From Lepidostoma basale (taxonomy: Eukaryota > Arthropoda > Insecta > Trichoptera > Lepidostomatidae): a DNA stretch of 64,000 nt. Where the stretch lies: positions 558,001-622,000 of the forward strand of contig JAHDVF020000251.1 in the NCBI GenBank assembly GCA_022606425.2, given 5' to 3'. Shown in pieces: positions 26,701-34,563 of this stretch. The first letter of the stretch is position 1. Each line of letters begins with the position of its first letter. The notes under the pieces are model-generated. The model did no database searches and was not told the origin of the DNA. It saw nothing but the letters and a program-made list of their open reading frames with translations. The position numbers were made by a program, and so were the translations under genes.

Positions 26701-28233
26701 TAATTACTCCATATTGAATAAATAATACAAATGAAAATGTCTGTTTTCTAGAAGTTTTATTATAGTTTATGAGAATGACTTGTTTCGCCTTTCTTAGGCA
26801 CATTTGATAATACTAAGGCTTTTCCAAGGAAAGTTTTAATTAATGAAAACAAAAAAAAATTGATACAAAATTTCTTTATTATTACGTATTTAGTGTGCTT
26901 CCACTTGTGTTTATGTTCGACCGGTTTCGGCAGCTTGCTGCCTTCTTCTGGTGACCAGAAGATGGCAGCAAGCTGCCGAAACCGGTCAAACATAAACACA
27001 CGTGGGAGCACACTAAATACATAATAATAAAGAAATTTTGTATAATTTTTTTTTTGTTTTCATTATTTAAAATGAACCTACCACCAATAAATTTCAATGC
27101 AAAACATAAATTATTTAAAGTTTTAATTATTAATAAAAAAAAGCATGTCATTTTTTAACTTTGATATTTGGTAGATTTAACATATCCAATATTTTTTGTA
27201 CTCATTTATTCGGGTTGGAAAAGGTAAAAATTTGTTGATTCATATATTTTTTTGTTTTTAAAAAACTGTAACCTGTTTGTGTTCTTTTAGTTTTGTTACA
27301 TGTCAATTTATTTGATTTTCAGACCCGAATCTGCCGACACTGCGCAGTTTGGTGTTGAGGAAGGCGATGTTATTCTGGTGGCCACTGATGGCGTGTTTGA
27401 CAATGTGCCCGAGTCCATCTTGGTCGAGGAGTTGAAGAGGGCGCAGGGGGAAAATGAGCCGGTGGCTTTGCAGACGGTGGCCAACTCGATCGCATGGATG
27501 GCTAGGAACCTCTCTTTCGATGGGGAGTTTATGTCGCCGTTTGCCAAGAATGCACGCCAAAATGGAATTGACGCTATTGGTAAGTTTTCTGCTTTCTTCT
27601 TTTCAGCCAAGTTTACTCCACTTTTGGATATAGGCCACGTCTAAACTCTTCCAAAATAAGTAGTATTAATCGCGAGGCTCTGCTTGCAATATTTGGAACG
27701 GAGAGAGTTACACTGTTCAGAATCATTACCCCATTATATTCTTTTGTTTGAATCAAGGATCAAATTTGGTTAATTTTTTTGTTTCGCAAGATTGATGATT
27801 TTTATATTATACAGGAAATATTTTTAACCCTTTACCAAATATTTTTAACTTATCCAATTATTAAAGTTTTAACTTGTAATGTAACTCAATATATATCATC
27901 AGATGTGGTACCACTGCACACAAAAGTGCATGTATAGTATTTGAATGTGTTGCCATATTCGAAATTACGTTAGAGAGTTTCAGTAAGGAATGGTGTTTAA
28001 GTATTATTTTTTTAAATCCCTAAATTAATGGTAACACCTGTGTTACAATGCTATGATAAGGGCTTAGGTTCTTTTATCCAAGAATGTGATAATTCATTCC
28101 CTTTATTTTGGTAAAAATATATAATTATTTTAAACATATTTAAAAAGCTGTATTTATGATTACATTAATCTTTTCTCTTCCAGGTGGAAAGCCGGATGAC
28201 ATCACTGTGCTCCTAGCAACTGTAGTATTGTGA
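8754..28233 (+). CDS. PPTC7: PPTC7-type mitochondrial protein phosphatase (PP2C/PPM family)
   Basis: Exons 8754-8982, 12650-12829, 26247-26445, 27323-27579 and 28184-28233 (TGA) join without frame breaks to 304 residues, the length of human PPTC7. PP2C metal-site motifs are present in order: GDDAWF (61-66), VADGVGGW (78-85), GDSG (159-162), TDGVFDN (224-230) and GKPDDITVL (290-298). The N-terminus (first ~35 residues) carries Arg and Lys but no acidic residue until Asp29, consistent with a mitochondrial presequence. The family is a Mn/Mg-dependent Ser/Thr phosphatase of the mitochondrial compartment that limits mitophagy and acts on coenzyme Q and metabolic proteins; that role is from family knowledge. 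ATG codons at 8754 and 8757 are adjacent; the first is used here. Intron 2 (12830-26246, 13.4 kb) is unusually long and filled with retrotransposon fragments. Confidence 0.93.
9770..10110 (-). mobile_element. Non-LTR retrotransposon 3' fragment (family E)
   Basis: The minus strand reads ALLRALDWSP-like then [19 protein letters not shown]...[17 protein letters not shown], a C-terminal tail that follows RT in insect non-LTR elements (the RPR.TWRR..Q.E signature). A related, more broken copy is at 53365-53600. It lies in PPTC7 intron 1. Confidence 0.65.
10384..10505 (+). repeat. Repeat arm with hairpin-GAAACATGTC motif
   Basis: CCCGATGATGAAGG, a spacer, CCTTTGAAACATGTCGAGAA, then AAAAGTGGAAAAAA and TAATTCATAAAAAA. 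The same series occurs at 51961-52066 and, inverted, at 51484-51590. AAGG...CCTT can form a small stem directly before GAAAC. Confidence 0.55.
10930..11345 (+). repeat. Fragments of the AATGAAAACATCTGTTTTCTAGAAG / hairpin-GAAACATGTC family
   Basis: Around 10935 the words GCGAATGAAAATGTCCG and TTTTCTAGCAG match the repeat seen at 19570, 26725, 29620 (inverted) and 39605. At 11290-11335, GATAATGCCTTAGCAAGG then TGAAACATGTCATTCCCATA is the hairpin motif of the same family. The two pieces are about 350 bp apart and may be separate insertions. Confidence 0.45.
12955..13060 (+). repeat. Dispersed repeat (copy 2 of the 6779 family)
   Basis: CACCGACTCCTATGTCGAGC and TTGACATTATGCGATGCAG parallel 6830-6870. 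Located at the 5' end of PPTC7 intron 2. Confidence 0.45.
13236..13495 (+). mobile_element. tRNA-derived SINE, full-length copy 1
   Basis: The head has an RNA polymerase III A box (GTGGCCGAGTGGTAAGTGC) and B box (GGGTTCGATTCC) at tRNA-like spacing. A tRNA-unrelated body follows (GTAGAATTCACGTGACAATA, then GATAGATTAGCTACC and GATGTAAAGAGCGATT), ending in an (ATA)n tail. Other copies: 16855-17098, 38326-38568, 49920-50142 and the split copy 56671-56725 / 63312-63430. This is the most complete copy in the window. Confidence 0.85.
13845..14030 (+). mobile_element. RTE-like 3' tail fragment (family A)
   Basis: CAGTCCATTCTTTCTGCCTA is followed by GGGGAGACGGCATGATGG and a short (TTAG)n tail, the shared 3' terminus of family A. 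Coding remnant: [11 protein letters not shown], ending at the conserved C-terminus. Confidence 0.65.
14290..15215 (+). mobile_element. RTE-like ORF2 C-terminal region, two overlapping broken copies (family A)
   Basis: The first piece (14300-14540) reads [21 protein letters not shown] and [18 protein letters not shown], the post-RT domain. After about 150 bp of unrelated sequence, the second piece (14720-15215) restarts within the same domain (KKAKMAV then YGSEAW), continues through ENIRSECGA, and ends at the VHSFCLPLL end. Several frameshifts and stops make it non-functional. The duplicated stretch (AAAGCTAAAATGGCAGTG at about 14495 and about 14750) shows two truncated copies joined or partly duplicated. 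Confidence 0.65.
15555..15645 (+). mobile_element. tRNA-derived sequence (SINE head or tRNA pseudogene)
   Basis: GGTAGTCTAGGGGATAGAAC resembles an A box and TTGGGTTCGAGCC a B box, with an anticodon-arm-like CTTGG...CCAGG between them. The anticodon loop is 8 nt and no acceptor stem pairs, so it is not a functional tRNA. It is distinct from the main SINE family. Confidence 0.5.
15735..15960 (+). mobile_element. RTE-like ORF2 C-terminal fragment (family A)
   Basis: Reads as a decayed version of WFGHMERM...VYVNDVNG...RGRPRKTWHDQ...ACMTRCMN, seen best at 52890-53185. Truncated before the usual WRSILSAYP end. Confidence 0.6.
16505..16765 (-). mobile_element. RTE-like 3' end fragment (family A)
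   Basis: Minus-strand copy beginning at its 3' end (CACGCCATCTCTTCGAAACG) and running through the WRSILSAYP and RGRPRKTWHDQ coding blocks in degraded form. A local ~19 bp duplication (TGTTTTATTTAGATCATCAA) occurs near 16665-16705. Confidence 0.6.
16855..17098 (+). mobile_element. tRNA-derived SINE, copy 2
   Basis: GACCTTCGTGGTCGAGTGGT (A box), CTCCGGTTCGATTCC (B box), then GTAGAATTCACGTGACAACA and the GATGTAAAGAGCGATT end with an (AATA)n tail. A few substitutions relative to 13236-13495. Confidence 0.8.
17340..17575 (+). repeat. Repeat sharing its core with the hAT-like MITE at 37676
   Basis: TTCAGCTCTTG(C/T)GG, TCTTACGTCTAATGGG and GGGTTGTTGGTTTATGCGGG occur in the same order at 37753-37845. 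The ends here are eroded, so the CAGTGGCGG terminus cannot be seen. Confidence 0.5.
17590..17754 (+). repeat. Repeat module ending in AGCTTGCCATTGA(T/C)ATGAAG and a (GAA)n tail
   Basis: A second copy of its 3' end is at 43738-43870. The simple GAA tail suggests a non-LTR-mobilised 3' end. No coding content recognised. Confidence 0.4.
17755..17967. repeat. Possible TTAA-flanked MITE
   Basis: TTAA occurs at 17751-17754 and 17968-17971. Inside the right end GACCGTTTGGG is repeated in tandem (TTTTTGACCGTTTGGG ... TTTTCGACCGTTTGGG). The terminal inverted repeat is weak, so assignment to a piggyBac-type MITE is tentative. Confidence 0.3.
18480..18775 (-). mobile_element. RTE-like 3' end fragment (family A)
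   Basis: Starts at ACCAACAAACCATCACACCG (the 3' end in inverted orientation). Minus-strand reading then shows [26 protein letters not shown] and the WFGHMERMD block in decayed form. Confidence 0.65.
19520..19685. repeat. Imperfect foldback of the AATGAAAACATCTG family
   Basis: AATATGAATGAAAACATCTG (about 19562) is answered by CAGATGTTTTTATTCATATT (about 19642) in inverted orientation. Between them lies TTTTATTATAATTTATGTGA and a degenerate GAAACA motif on the minus strand. No coding content. Confidence 0.5.
20320..20500 (-). mobile_element. Non-LTR retrotransposon 3' terminus with (GAA)n tail (family F)
   Basis: The minus strand carries the C-terminal/3' UTR signature [13 protein letters not shown] (CGCAGGACAGAGATGCC...) and ends in a GAAGAAAAAGAAGAATC tail. 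A related end lies at 50150-50270. Confidence 0.45.
20600..20720 (+). mobile_element. RTE-like 3' tail fragment (family A)
   Basis: GAAAAGAGAAGGGTGGAGTG, then AATCCATTCTTTCTGCCTA, GGGGAGACGGCATGATGG and a (TTAG)n tail. Nearly identical in layout to 13915-14025, so these two share a truncation point. Confidence 0.65.
21335..21565 (-). mobile_element. RTE-like 3' end fragment (family A)
   Basis: Opens with AACTAACTAACTAACCATCA (the inverted (TTAG)n tail), then the inverted coding end CSILSAYP...[10 protein letters not shown]...[10 protein letters not shown]. Truncated at RKTWHDQ. Confidence 0.7.
21622..21773. repeat. Near-perfect 152-bp palindrome (75-bp arms, 2-nt centre)
   Basis: The left arm 21622-21696 and right arm 21699-21773 are reverse complements with only about two mismatches and a CT centre. 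Markers are AGCTACTGTAGGAG ... CAAGCTTCTGA on the left and their inverse on the right. Arm identity is far higher than in any other inverted repeat here. It could extrude as a cruciform or be transcribed to a long perfect hairpin. No flanking duplication is evident. Confidence 0.9.
21774..24615. other. Central part of PPTC7 intron 2 without recognisable elements
   Basis: AT-rich sequence. Minus-strand open stretches at 21699-21902 and 22036-22284 lack family resemblance. No inverted ends, tRNA-like boxes or RT signatures were found. Confidence 0.45.
24620..24975 (-). mobile_element. Non-LTR ORF2 C-terminal fragment (family D)
   Basis: Minus-strand reading [20 protein letters not shown] then [13 protein letters not shown] and [16 protein letters not shown] matches the 53890-54060 copy (MKTLRAIAGKTLRD ... 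GRQRRRYWHQHVERM). The 3' part (24640-24770) is decayed. Confidence 0.65.
25880..26130 (+). mobile_element. Non-LTR 3' end (same family as 1-290)
   Basis: CAGAACCAACCTGCC and GGGGAGAGCAATCAAATTGC match 14-65. After a gap, GCATTCCTGGTATTTTACCT and AATAAACTGATTTGAT match 3590-3700. It lies immediately upstream of PPTC7 exon 3. Confidence 0.6.
26725..26820 (-). repeat. Hairpin-GAAAC family repeat
   Basis: Plus strand shows AATGAAAATGTCTG and TTTTCTAGAAGTTTTATTA, then GAATGACTTGTTTCGCCTTT. On the minus strand this is GCCTAAGAAAGGC (hairpin) followed directly by GAAACAAGTCATTC. Confidence 0.5.
26843..27065. repeat. Foldback element with about 110-bp arms and almost no loop
   Basis: Arms 26843-26953 and about 26955-27065 are inverted copies with roughly 7-10 differences. 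Each arm carries GCAGCAAGCTGCC-like stem sequence followed by GAAACCGGTC, so two motif copies lie head-to-head around the centre. It lies in PPTC7 intron 3 between exons at 26247 and 27323. A single diverged arm is at 34006-34110. Confidence 0.85.
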
Positions 28234-28570
28234 GGTGGCACTCCTACGAAATGCGTGTAAAATATTTATTATTCAATTGACCCGCACAACTCTAAAAATC
28301 CAGCCTGGAAAGTTCACTATCTCTCATTTGCATAAATATTTTTTGGTTATGTGAAGAAGCAAACTGATTATGAAGAACATGAAGCTTCATCTTAATCATT
28401 ACATTACTGTTTCATCCTTGATAACCAGTCTCTGAAATATCAACGCTAGCACTTGGTTAGCCTCTGAAGTATAAGTGCTAATACTTGGTTATGTTCTGAA
28501 ATATCAGTGCAAGCACTTGGCTAGCCTCTGAAATATAAGTGCAAACACATGGCTCTTGATTGATTGTGAG
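28234..28570 (+). repeat. PPTC7 3' UTR region with about four tandem ~35-bp repeats (28428-28570)
   Basis: The unit contains CTCTGAAATATCA, (G)TGCAAGCACTTGG and CTAGC. It recurs at about 28430, 28465, 28494 and 28529 with a few substitutions. The series starts about 200 bp after the PPTC7 stop codon, so it is probably in the 3' UTR or just beyond it. Confidence 0.7.
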
Positions 28571-31109
28571 CCTCTGATTGTTAAGTGAAAATAGTAATCC
28601 TAAGAATACAATTTTCACAACTGTAGATAAGACAAATAATTAAACAAAATGTGCTACGGATGATTAGTATTGTTTCTTTATAAAGATAAACTACAGATAA
28701 CGGTGAAATATGTATTCAATTGGATTGAAATTCTACTGTACTGTCGCTGAGTTGATAAATACAGGATGTTTTGCTATTTAGATGGATTGAATATGTTCAC
28801 AGAGCGAAGACGGATTGATTTATTCCGTTGTGCGGGTCCCTTTTTAAGCCAATCACAACTTATCTTAACAGAGTGTGCGATGCGAAATGGAACTGTGGGC
28901 GAATATTGTTTGTTTGGAATTTCAAAAATTGAACGAAGAAGAATTTTAGGTGTGTTGTTCACTTTCAGATTTTGAATGCGATGTTGATTGCAATATTTAT
29001 TCTTAACAATTAACACGATGGCGTTGTCTTTTTAATAAAAGTAAAACTTGTTATTGAAAGACAATTTTGTACGAGATAGTTACTCTGCTTGTAATTTTGT
29101 TTAAGGAGTTTGGTGTCTCTTGAATACTGAACACATTATATGCAATTCATCTATTGATAAAGTAACAGTGAAGTTGTGCTACTTTTACTAGCATTACTCT
29201 TGTAGAAATTTGGCATATGATAATTGAAATATTTACTTCAATTAAATACGATACCACGCAGACAAGAAGATGTGTTCAAACCATTTGTATACAATCTCGG
29301 TTTAATTATGTACAGAGGTGCTAATTGTAAAACTCCCTTAGTGTCTACTTGCAGAGTACTTAGATCCCCATTCAGATCCTACCTACCCAGAGGGTCTTAC
29401 ATTTGTAAATATTTCATATGCGTGACTATGTATTCTCAAGAAGTATGTACATTCAAAGCAACATTTCACATTCTCTCAATAATTTTCTCACTACAAATCA
29501 AAATTATTATATTTTGTTTTCCTTTAACTCGCGTATAAAAACAACAACACATTTGATTTTTGCTACATTTGATAAAGTCTCAGGTAGGCGGAACATGTCA
29601 TTCACATAAATTATAATAAAACTTCTGGAAAACATTCATATTCATTATTTGTTTAAGAAATCTAATATCAAATTTGAACATTTTAAAATATAATTTATAT
29701 CACAAGAAGCTTTAAAAACATATTTCTTTTTGTAATTTATACTACTTGGATTTATAGTCACATATGTCATATTAATTATTATTATTTTACAAATATTTTG
29801 TGAATTTTTAAATTTAAAAAAGTAAGCAAAAGTCTGATAAAAATTATTATAATTTTAATTTATGTAGGTCATAATGCACTTAACATGGTTTTAAATGTCT
29901 TTGGCAAAAATACGATTTCATCAGTTACGTAATTTCACAGAAATGAATAATCATTTAAAATAAAAGACAGAATTTAAATTATTCTTTACGAAGTTATTTA
30001 GAATGTTACGTCTCAGTTAAAAACAAATACAATAGATGTTTGTTTTTATAAATTTCCCAAAAAAAACCCACGAATTATTAGCAAACAGGTCTTATTCACT
30101 CCTGTATAAAGAAATGTGTACTTTTAAAAAGCTTGGACATTTCACACAAAAAAAATAGCATCCAATACTCTGAAGTTTCATAATATATTTATATATACGT
30201 ATGGTTCTGAATTACATCAGATTTCTTATAGATACTTCGCAGATGTGTATTGATAATGCAAAATGGGTTATTATTTTGTGTAAATTATATAGTTCCCGTG
30301 AAATGTGTTTAGATGTAGTTGATTCAAATGTGATTTTTTTTCTGATACAACAGAGGTATTTAAATCTTTCTCAAAGTCTCTAATATATACTTCTTTATAT
30401 TTGAGAACACACCTGAAATTATAGTCGTAGAACCTATTTGTTATAAGTATAAAATTTAAAGTGTGGGAATGTGTGCAAGGCGTGTGTAGGATATAAAATT
30501 GAATAATGATTTGGCATTCGAGTGACGCATAGTTTGTAATGAGAATGCAGCGGGGAGTTGTGAATTGAAGTTGATAATTAAGATTTAGGAAAGCCTATAA
30601 GTAAGATGCCTAGGAAATGTTATACCACACAAGTAGAACTAGATGTAATTGATTAGATTTTATATTATGGCCCCGTTTCATGTTATGGTGCTGTGACTTG
30701 TAATATACAGTCTCACTCGTTTTATTTGCAATTACAAAATAGTGAACTTAGCTGTGCACTCCATTTAGCAGTAGACTTGTCAAATTAATTTATCTTTAGA
30801 ATGATACATTTGCTTTTCTTACCCTCATATATATAAAAAAACAAAACAAATGGATGGGTAAAGCGAACACATTTCTGTGACAAGCTTTATTTCCTGCAAC
30901 ACGTCTTACCCAAGTGATATTCTTTCTTTATTTGATTTTATTCAACGATGTTTTGCGTATATTATTAAGATGGGTTGCTCTTAAATACAAAGTAAATGGA
31001 ACATCCCAAAGCTTATAAGAAAACACTCAAGAAAATCAATAAAACTATTTGAATGTGTTTAAAAGTGTTGGATATATTATACTAATCTCTTATGGGCATC
31101 TTTCATAAA
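28571..31109. other. Intergenic DNA downstream of PPTC7; one repeat fragment
   Basis: The only recognised item is 29555-29650 (+): GATAAAGTCTCAGGTAGGCG then GAACATGTCATTCACATA and AAAACTTCTGGAAAACA, a hairpin-GAAAC family copy in which GAAAC has become GGAAC. The plus-strand open segment at 29224-29538 has no recognisable homology. Confidence 0.45.
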
Positions 31110-31388
31110 ATATAATATTAGTACATTTTAAATTTGTTTTTACACCACTTTATTTTTTAACAACCAACCAGTTTTGCTCAAGCCGGAGCTTTGTCAGAGT
31201 AACAAAGGTAGAGGGATAAGAAAACATGTGCAAGCCTCACCGTTCTACCATACTAATTGACTTCGTGCACATTTTATATTTAGTGTCTTTTGTAACCCTG
31301 ACGAAGCTTTGGCGGAAGCGAAACCGGTTGGTTGTTAAAAAATAAAGTGGTATAAAAACAAATTAAAAGTGCATTAGTATTATATTTA
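31110..31388. repeat. Foldback element with hammerhead-like core
   Basis: Arms about 31110-31208 and 31295-31388 are inverted copies around an 85-bp centre. The right arm reads CTGACGA, A, GCTT-TGGCGG-AAGC, GAAACCGGTTGG. The left arm holds the complementary AACAACCAACCAG and a diverged motif. See findings for the ribozyme argument. Confidence 0.8.
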
Positions 31389-32734
31389 ATAATGCCACAC
31401 CAAAAATGAAGTAATTCATACGAAAGCATCTTTTATAGTTTGGACGAGTTACATTTTAAAACAGTAGAAGTGGCAGACCTTGCATGAAATATTCAAGATA
31501 TTTGTGTATTACTATTCTCAAAGGAAGCAAAAAAATATTGTAGAGATACGCACAAATACGATGTTAACACACCTTTCATACTTTTTAAAACTGATTCATA
31601 TCTGGGTTTTACGATGGATAATATATATATTTTTTAGCTTACTAGATTCAGACTCTGAACATAAATTAATTTCAAATTCTTGCTTTAGTAAGTTATCACC
31701 AGCTTTACATATTGTGTGGGAAGTGTAACCTTAGGTTTGGATATGTTAGAATCTTATAGAATCAATATGTAATTGCTATCCTTTTTTCAATACTTCAATG
31801 AAAAACTTTAATGATAGTGACAAGTTAGCATACACTATTAGTCAATGGTATGTTTAGATTTCCCATTTTTATGATAATCATTTAGTATTGTACTTAAATC
31901 ATAATTTTATGGATATATATGTCCTTACAATACATTGGCAACTATAAATATAACTATAATAATCACAAATCAGACAGATTTGAAATGGATCTGATTTTAA
32001 GGATTTTTCAGATTTTATATACTGTCGCATTCTTGCTAATGAAAGTTTTCATTGAGTTACAAGTCATATGATAGCGGTAAATTTAAATTTTGATGCAGCA
32101 TTGATATAGAATCTCTTGAAAGTTGGTTATTGCAGATTCTTATTACATATGTAGCTTCAGTTGAATAACATATTTATATTTGTTGGATTCAAAATCTTTC
32201 TTACGATTCTAGTGAAATCACCGTAATAAAATCATTCTTATTTGTATATAAAACGGTGTGTACATATATAAGTTATCGTCTGTACAAAAATGAACTGTGA
32301 ATGGACATCGAGATTTGCTAAAGGCCACACCTTATCGAAGACAACAGTTTATTATTGTGTAAACATTTTGTATGATAATTTAAGTTCGTAGGACTACGTA
32401 AACACAATGCAATGTGGAAACACAGATAAGATATTATTCTAAAACTTTTGAAAGGTACTCTTTATAATTTCTTAAATAAGTAAAAAAAAATCGACACGTA
32501 ATGCGCGAGTTTTCGAAGCCATGCATTTATTACGGGCATTCAAATGCCGGTCGTCGAGGACACTTATGTTTCCAAAGAGCTTGTATTTGCTTAATTATTT
32601 GTGATAACTTTCTCTTTTACAGCAGATTATTTGATGATTGTTTTCCGAGTGTACCTAATATTTAGGTTTTTTCTTAGCTGTTGTTGATGGTTAAATAAAA
32701 AAGTATGAAAATATTATATCTCTTTTACTTTCTT
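31389..32734. other. AT-rich intergenic stretch, nothing recognised
   Basis: No conserved frame, inverted ends or tRNA-like boxes were found. The plus-strand open segment at 31480-31728 looks like chance. Confidence 0.45.
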
Positions 32735-33310
32735 TAGTCTATTCCCATGCACTCCTGAACAAAGGCCTCCTCCATCCGCTTCTACGTAACTCTGTCTTGT
32801 GCAGACTGTAACCAGGTTATGCCGACGTATCAGTTCAGGTCATCCTTCCACGATAGTTGCTGCGGTTGCCCTGCACTTCTGTGAGTCTGAGTCTGGTGAA
32901 GACCAAGGTAATGGGGACAGAAGGGCTTCAAATTAGCGTTGATGGCAACAGAATAGAGGATGCCCACAAATAAACACAATATTCGATTGGGCCAAGAGAA
33001 GAATTAGATTAAGCTGGGCAATTTTCGGAAGAATTGCTTGCATTAAAAAAATATATATATATCGATCAACCCCAAGAGAAAAATATATGAAGCGTGTGTG
33101 CTGTCAGTTACCACTTACGGCATAGGAACTGTAACATGTCCAAAAATATGAGTGATTCAAAGAGCTATTTAAGATTGAGCCTTAGAGACGGCCATAAACG
33201 AGTTGCGAAAAAAAAAAACTAAGGTCACTAACATCATCTACCGTGTAGCAACTCTAAAATGGCAATGGCCAGGTCACATAGACAAGCTCAGATTAAAAAT
33301 GAACAAGAAT
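32735..33310. mobile_element. Broken non-LTR retrotransposon remnants (family C), two opposite pieces
   Basis: Bases 32735-32890 resemble the inverted 3' end of family C (compare 55320-55400: CACTGCTGGACATAGGCCTC). Bases 32890-33310 run in plus orientation and read IRLGQEKN, SYGIGTV-like, then LKWQWPGH. Many stops are present. The opposite orientation of the two parts implies a rearrangement or two insertions. Confidence 0.5.
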
Positions 33311-33879
33311 ACTGCTGACTTGGAGATCATGGATCTTTTACTATCAATGCCTGATAAACCATTTATTATATTAAACTAATTGTATCCTTTAAAAACTGAC
33401 AGCTCCAATCTCGATAATTATATAAATGTGTTTTATCTTCCCGCTCTGATTGCATTATTTCAGTTTCCAAACAGATTAAGTCATATAATTGTTTACCTGG
33501 AATTCCTATCAGCACACTGATAAGGTAAGTATATACCAAAGAAGTGTCTGGGTGAGACAGAGTTAACTATTTTTTCCTCAAGAAAATTAATTTATTTGTA
33601 TAGAAGATATAAATATTACATAATAAATACAAAAGCATCATTACATGCATTGTATATCAATCTACTTATCGTCACCTGAGAGTAAGAAGGTTCCAACTGT
33701 CAAAAGTAAAAAGCTGAGAAAAATTAAGTCAAAGTTTGGTTTGTTTCGGGTTTGTATCTTGGAATAAAAGGGTTCCACCTGAAGCAGATGAAACTCTTAC
33801 CGAGAAGAGTGTAAATTTTCTCTGGTGACAGTTGGAATAATAAAGTTCTAAAAAAAAGTTTTAATAATAAACAATAATA

Positions 33880-34435
33880 ACAAACCATCACACTCTTCCA
33901 GATTTTCTGTATGCAGGAGTAGGCAGAGAGAATGGACGACCACACTAATCTATTCTGACAAAACCACTTTAGCGTCTTCCACATTCATACAGCAAGTCAT
34001 GCACACACAAGATGGCAGCGAGCTGCCAAAATCGGTCAAAACTAAAGAACAAAAGGGAATGAAACTAAATATATATTATACAGAAATATATTTTATTCCC
34101 ATCATATACACACGTCGATTCTTTTGACATCTAACATGGCCTCCCTTTAAAGATCAATTAATTTGGTGATGACATGTTTTCTTTGGTTTTTCTCTACTTC
34201 GTACTTCATTCACATTGTTAAAATAATATTCTTAACAATTCCATATGTCCAAACCAATGCAGTGATCTTTTCGTAATACATTCTTCCGCTCTATTTCCAA
34301 CCCGATATCGGCATTTGAAATTCTGTCATGCATCATTTTAATACACATACATCTAAAGGATCAATCTATACCACATTTATGCTGCTCTCATCCTTCTGTT
34401 GCCATACTTTACTTCCATACATAAGGGTTGGTACT
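33880..34435 (-). mobile_element. RTE-like ORF2 C-terminal fragment (family A), interrupted
   Basis: Starts at AACAAACCATCACACTCTTC (3' end, inverted) and contains, in minus-strand sense, VVVHSLCLL-like, MNVEDAK and later LMYGSKVWQQK. It is interrupted by about 105 bp of unrelated repeat at 34006-34110, after which the family A reading resumes (CACACGTCGATTCTTTTGAC). Confidence 0.65.
34006..34110 (+). repeat. Solo arm of the 26843 foldback family nested in a family A fragment
   Basis: AAGATGGCAGCGAGCTGCC, AAAATCGGTC and the CTAAATATA...AGAAATATATTTTATTC end parallel the right arm at 26958-27040. The flanking family A sequence is split at ...CATGCACACAC / ACACACGTCG..., leaving a short direct repeat (ACACAC). 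Confidence 0.55.
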
Positions 34436-34563
34436 AAAATCAAATAATAAAACAAATATTTTCAGGGGAGAATAAAAATAGTGCATTCGAAAATCCAAGA
34501 ATTACTTTCAAACATTAACACATCCGTTCAAGTCCTCAGATCCATAGTTTCTGTGTTCTATTA

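Noticed and set aside
27303..27610. Minus-strand open frames opposite PPTC7 exon 4
   Set aside because: They are shadows of a conserved, well-supported coding exon on the plus strand.
28428..28570. CRISPR-like repeat array
   Set aside because: The units are directly contiguous with no unique spacers, and the context is a eukaryotic gene 3' region. No CRISPR array was seen anywhere in the window.
29224..29538. A 104-codon plus-strand gene
   Set aside because: Low-complexity hydrophobic composition, no homology signal, no splice or codon support; probably chance.
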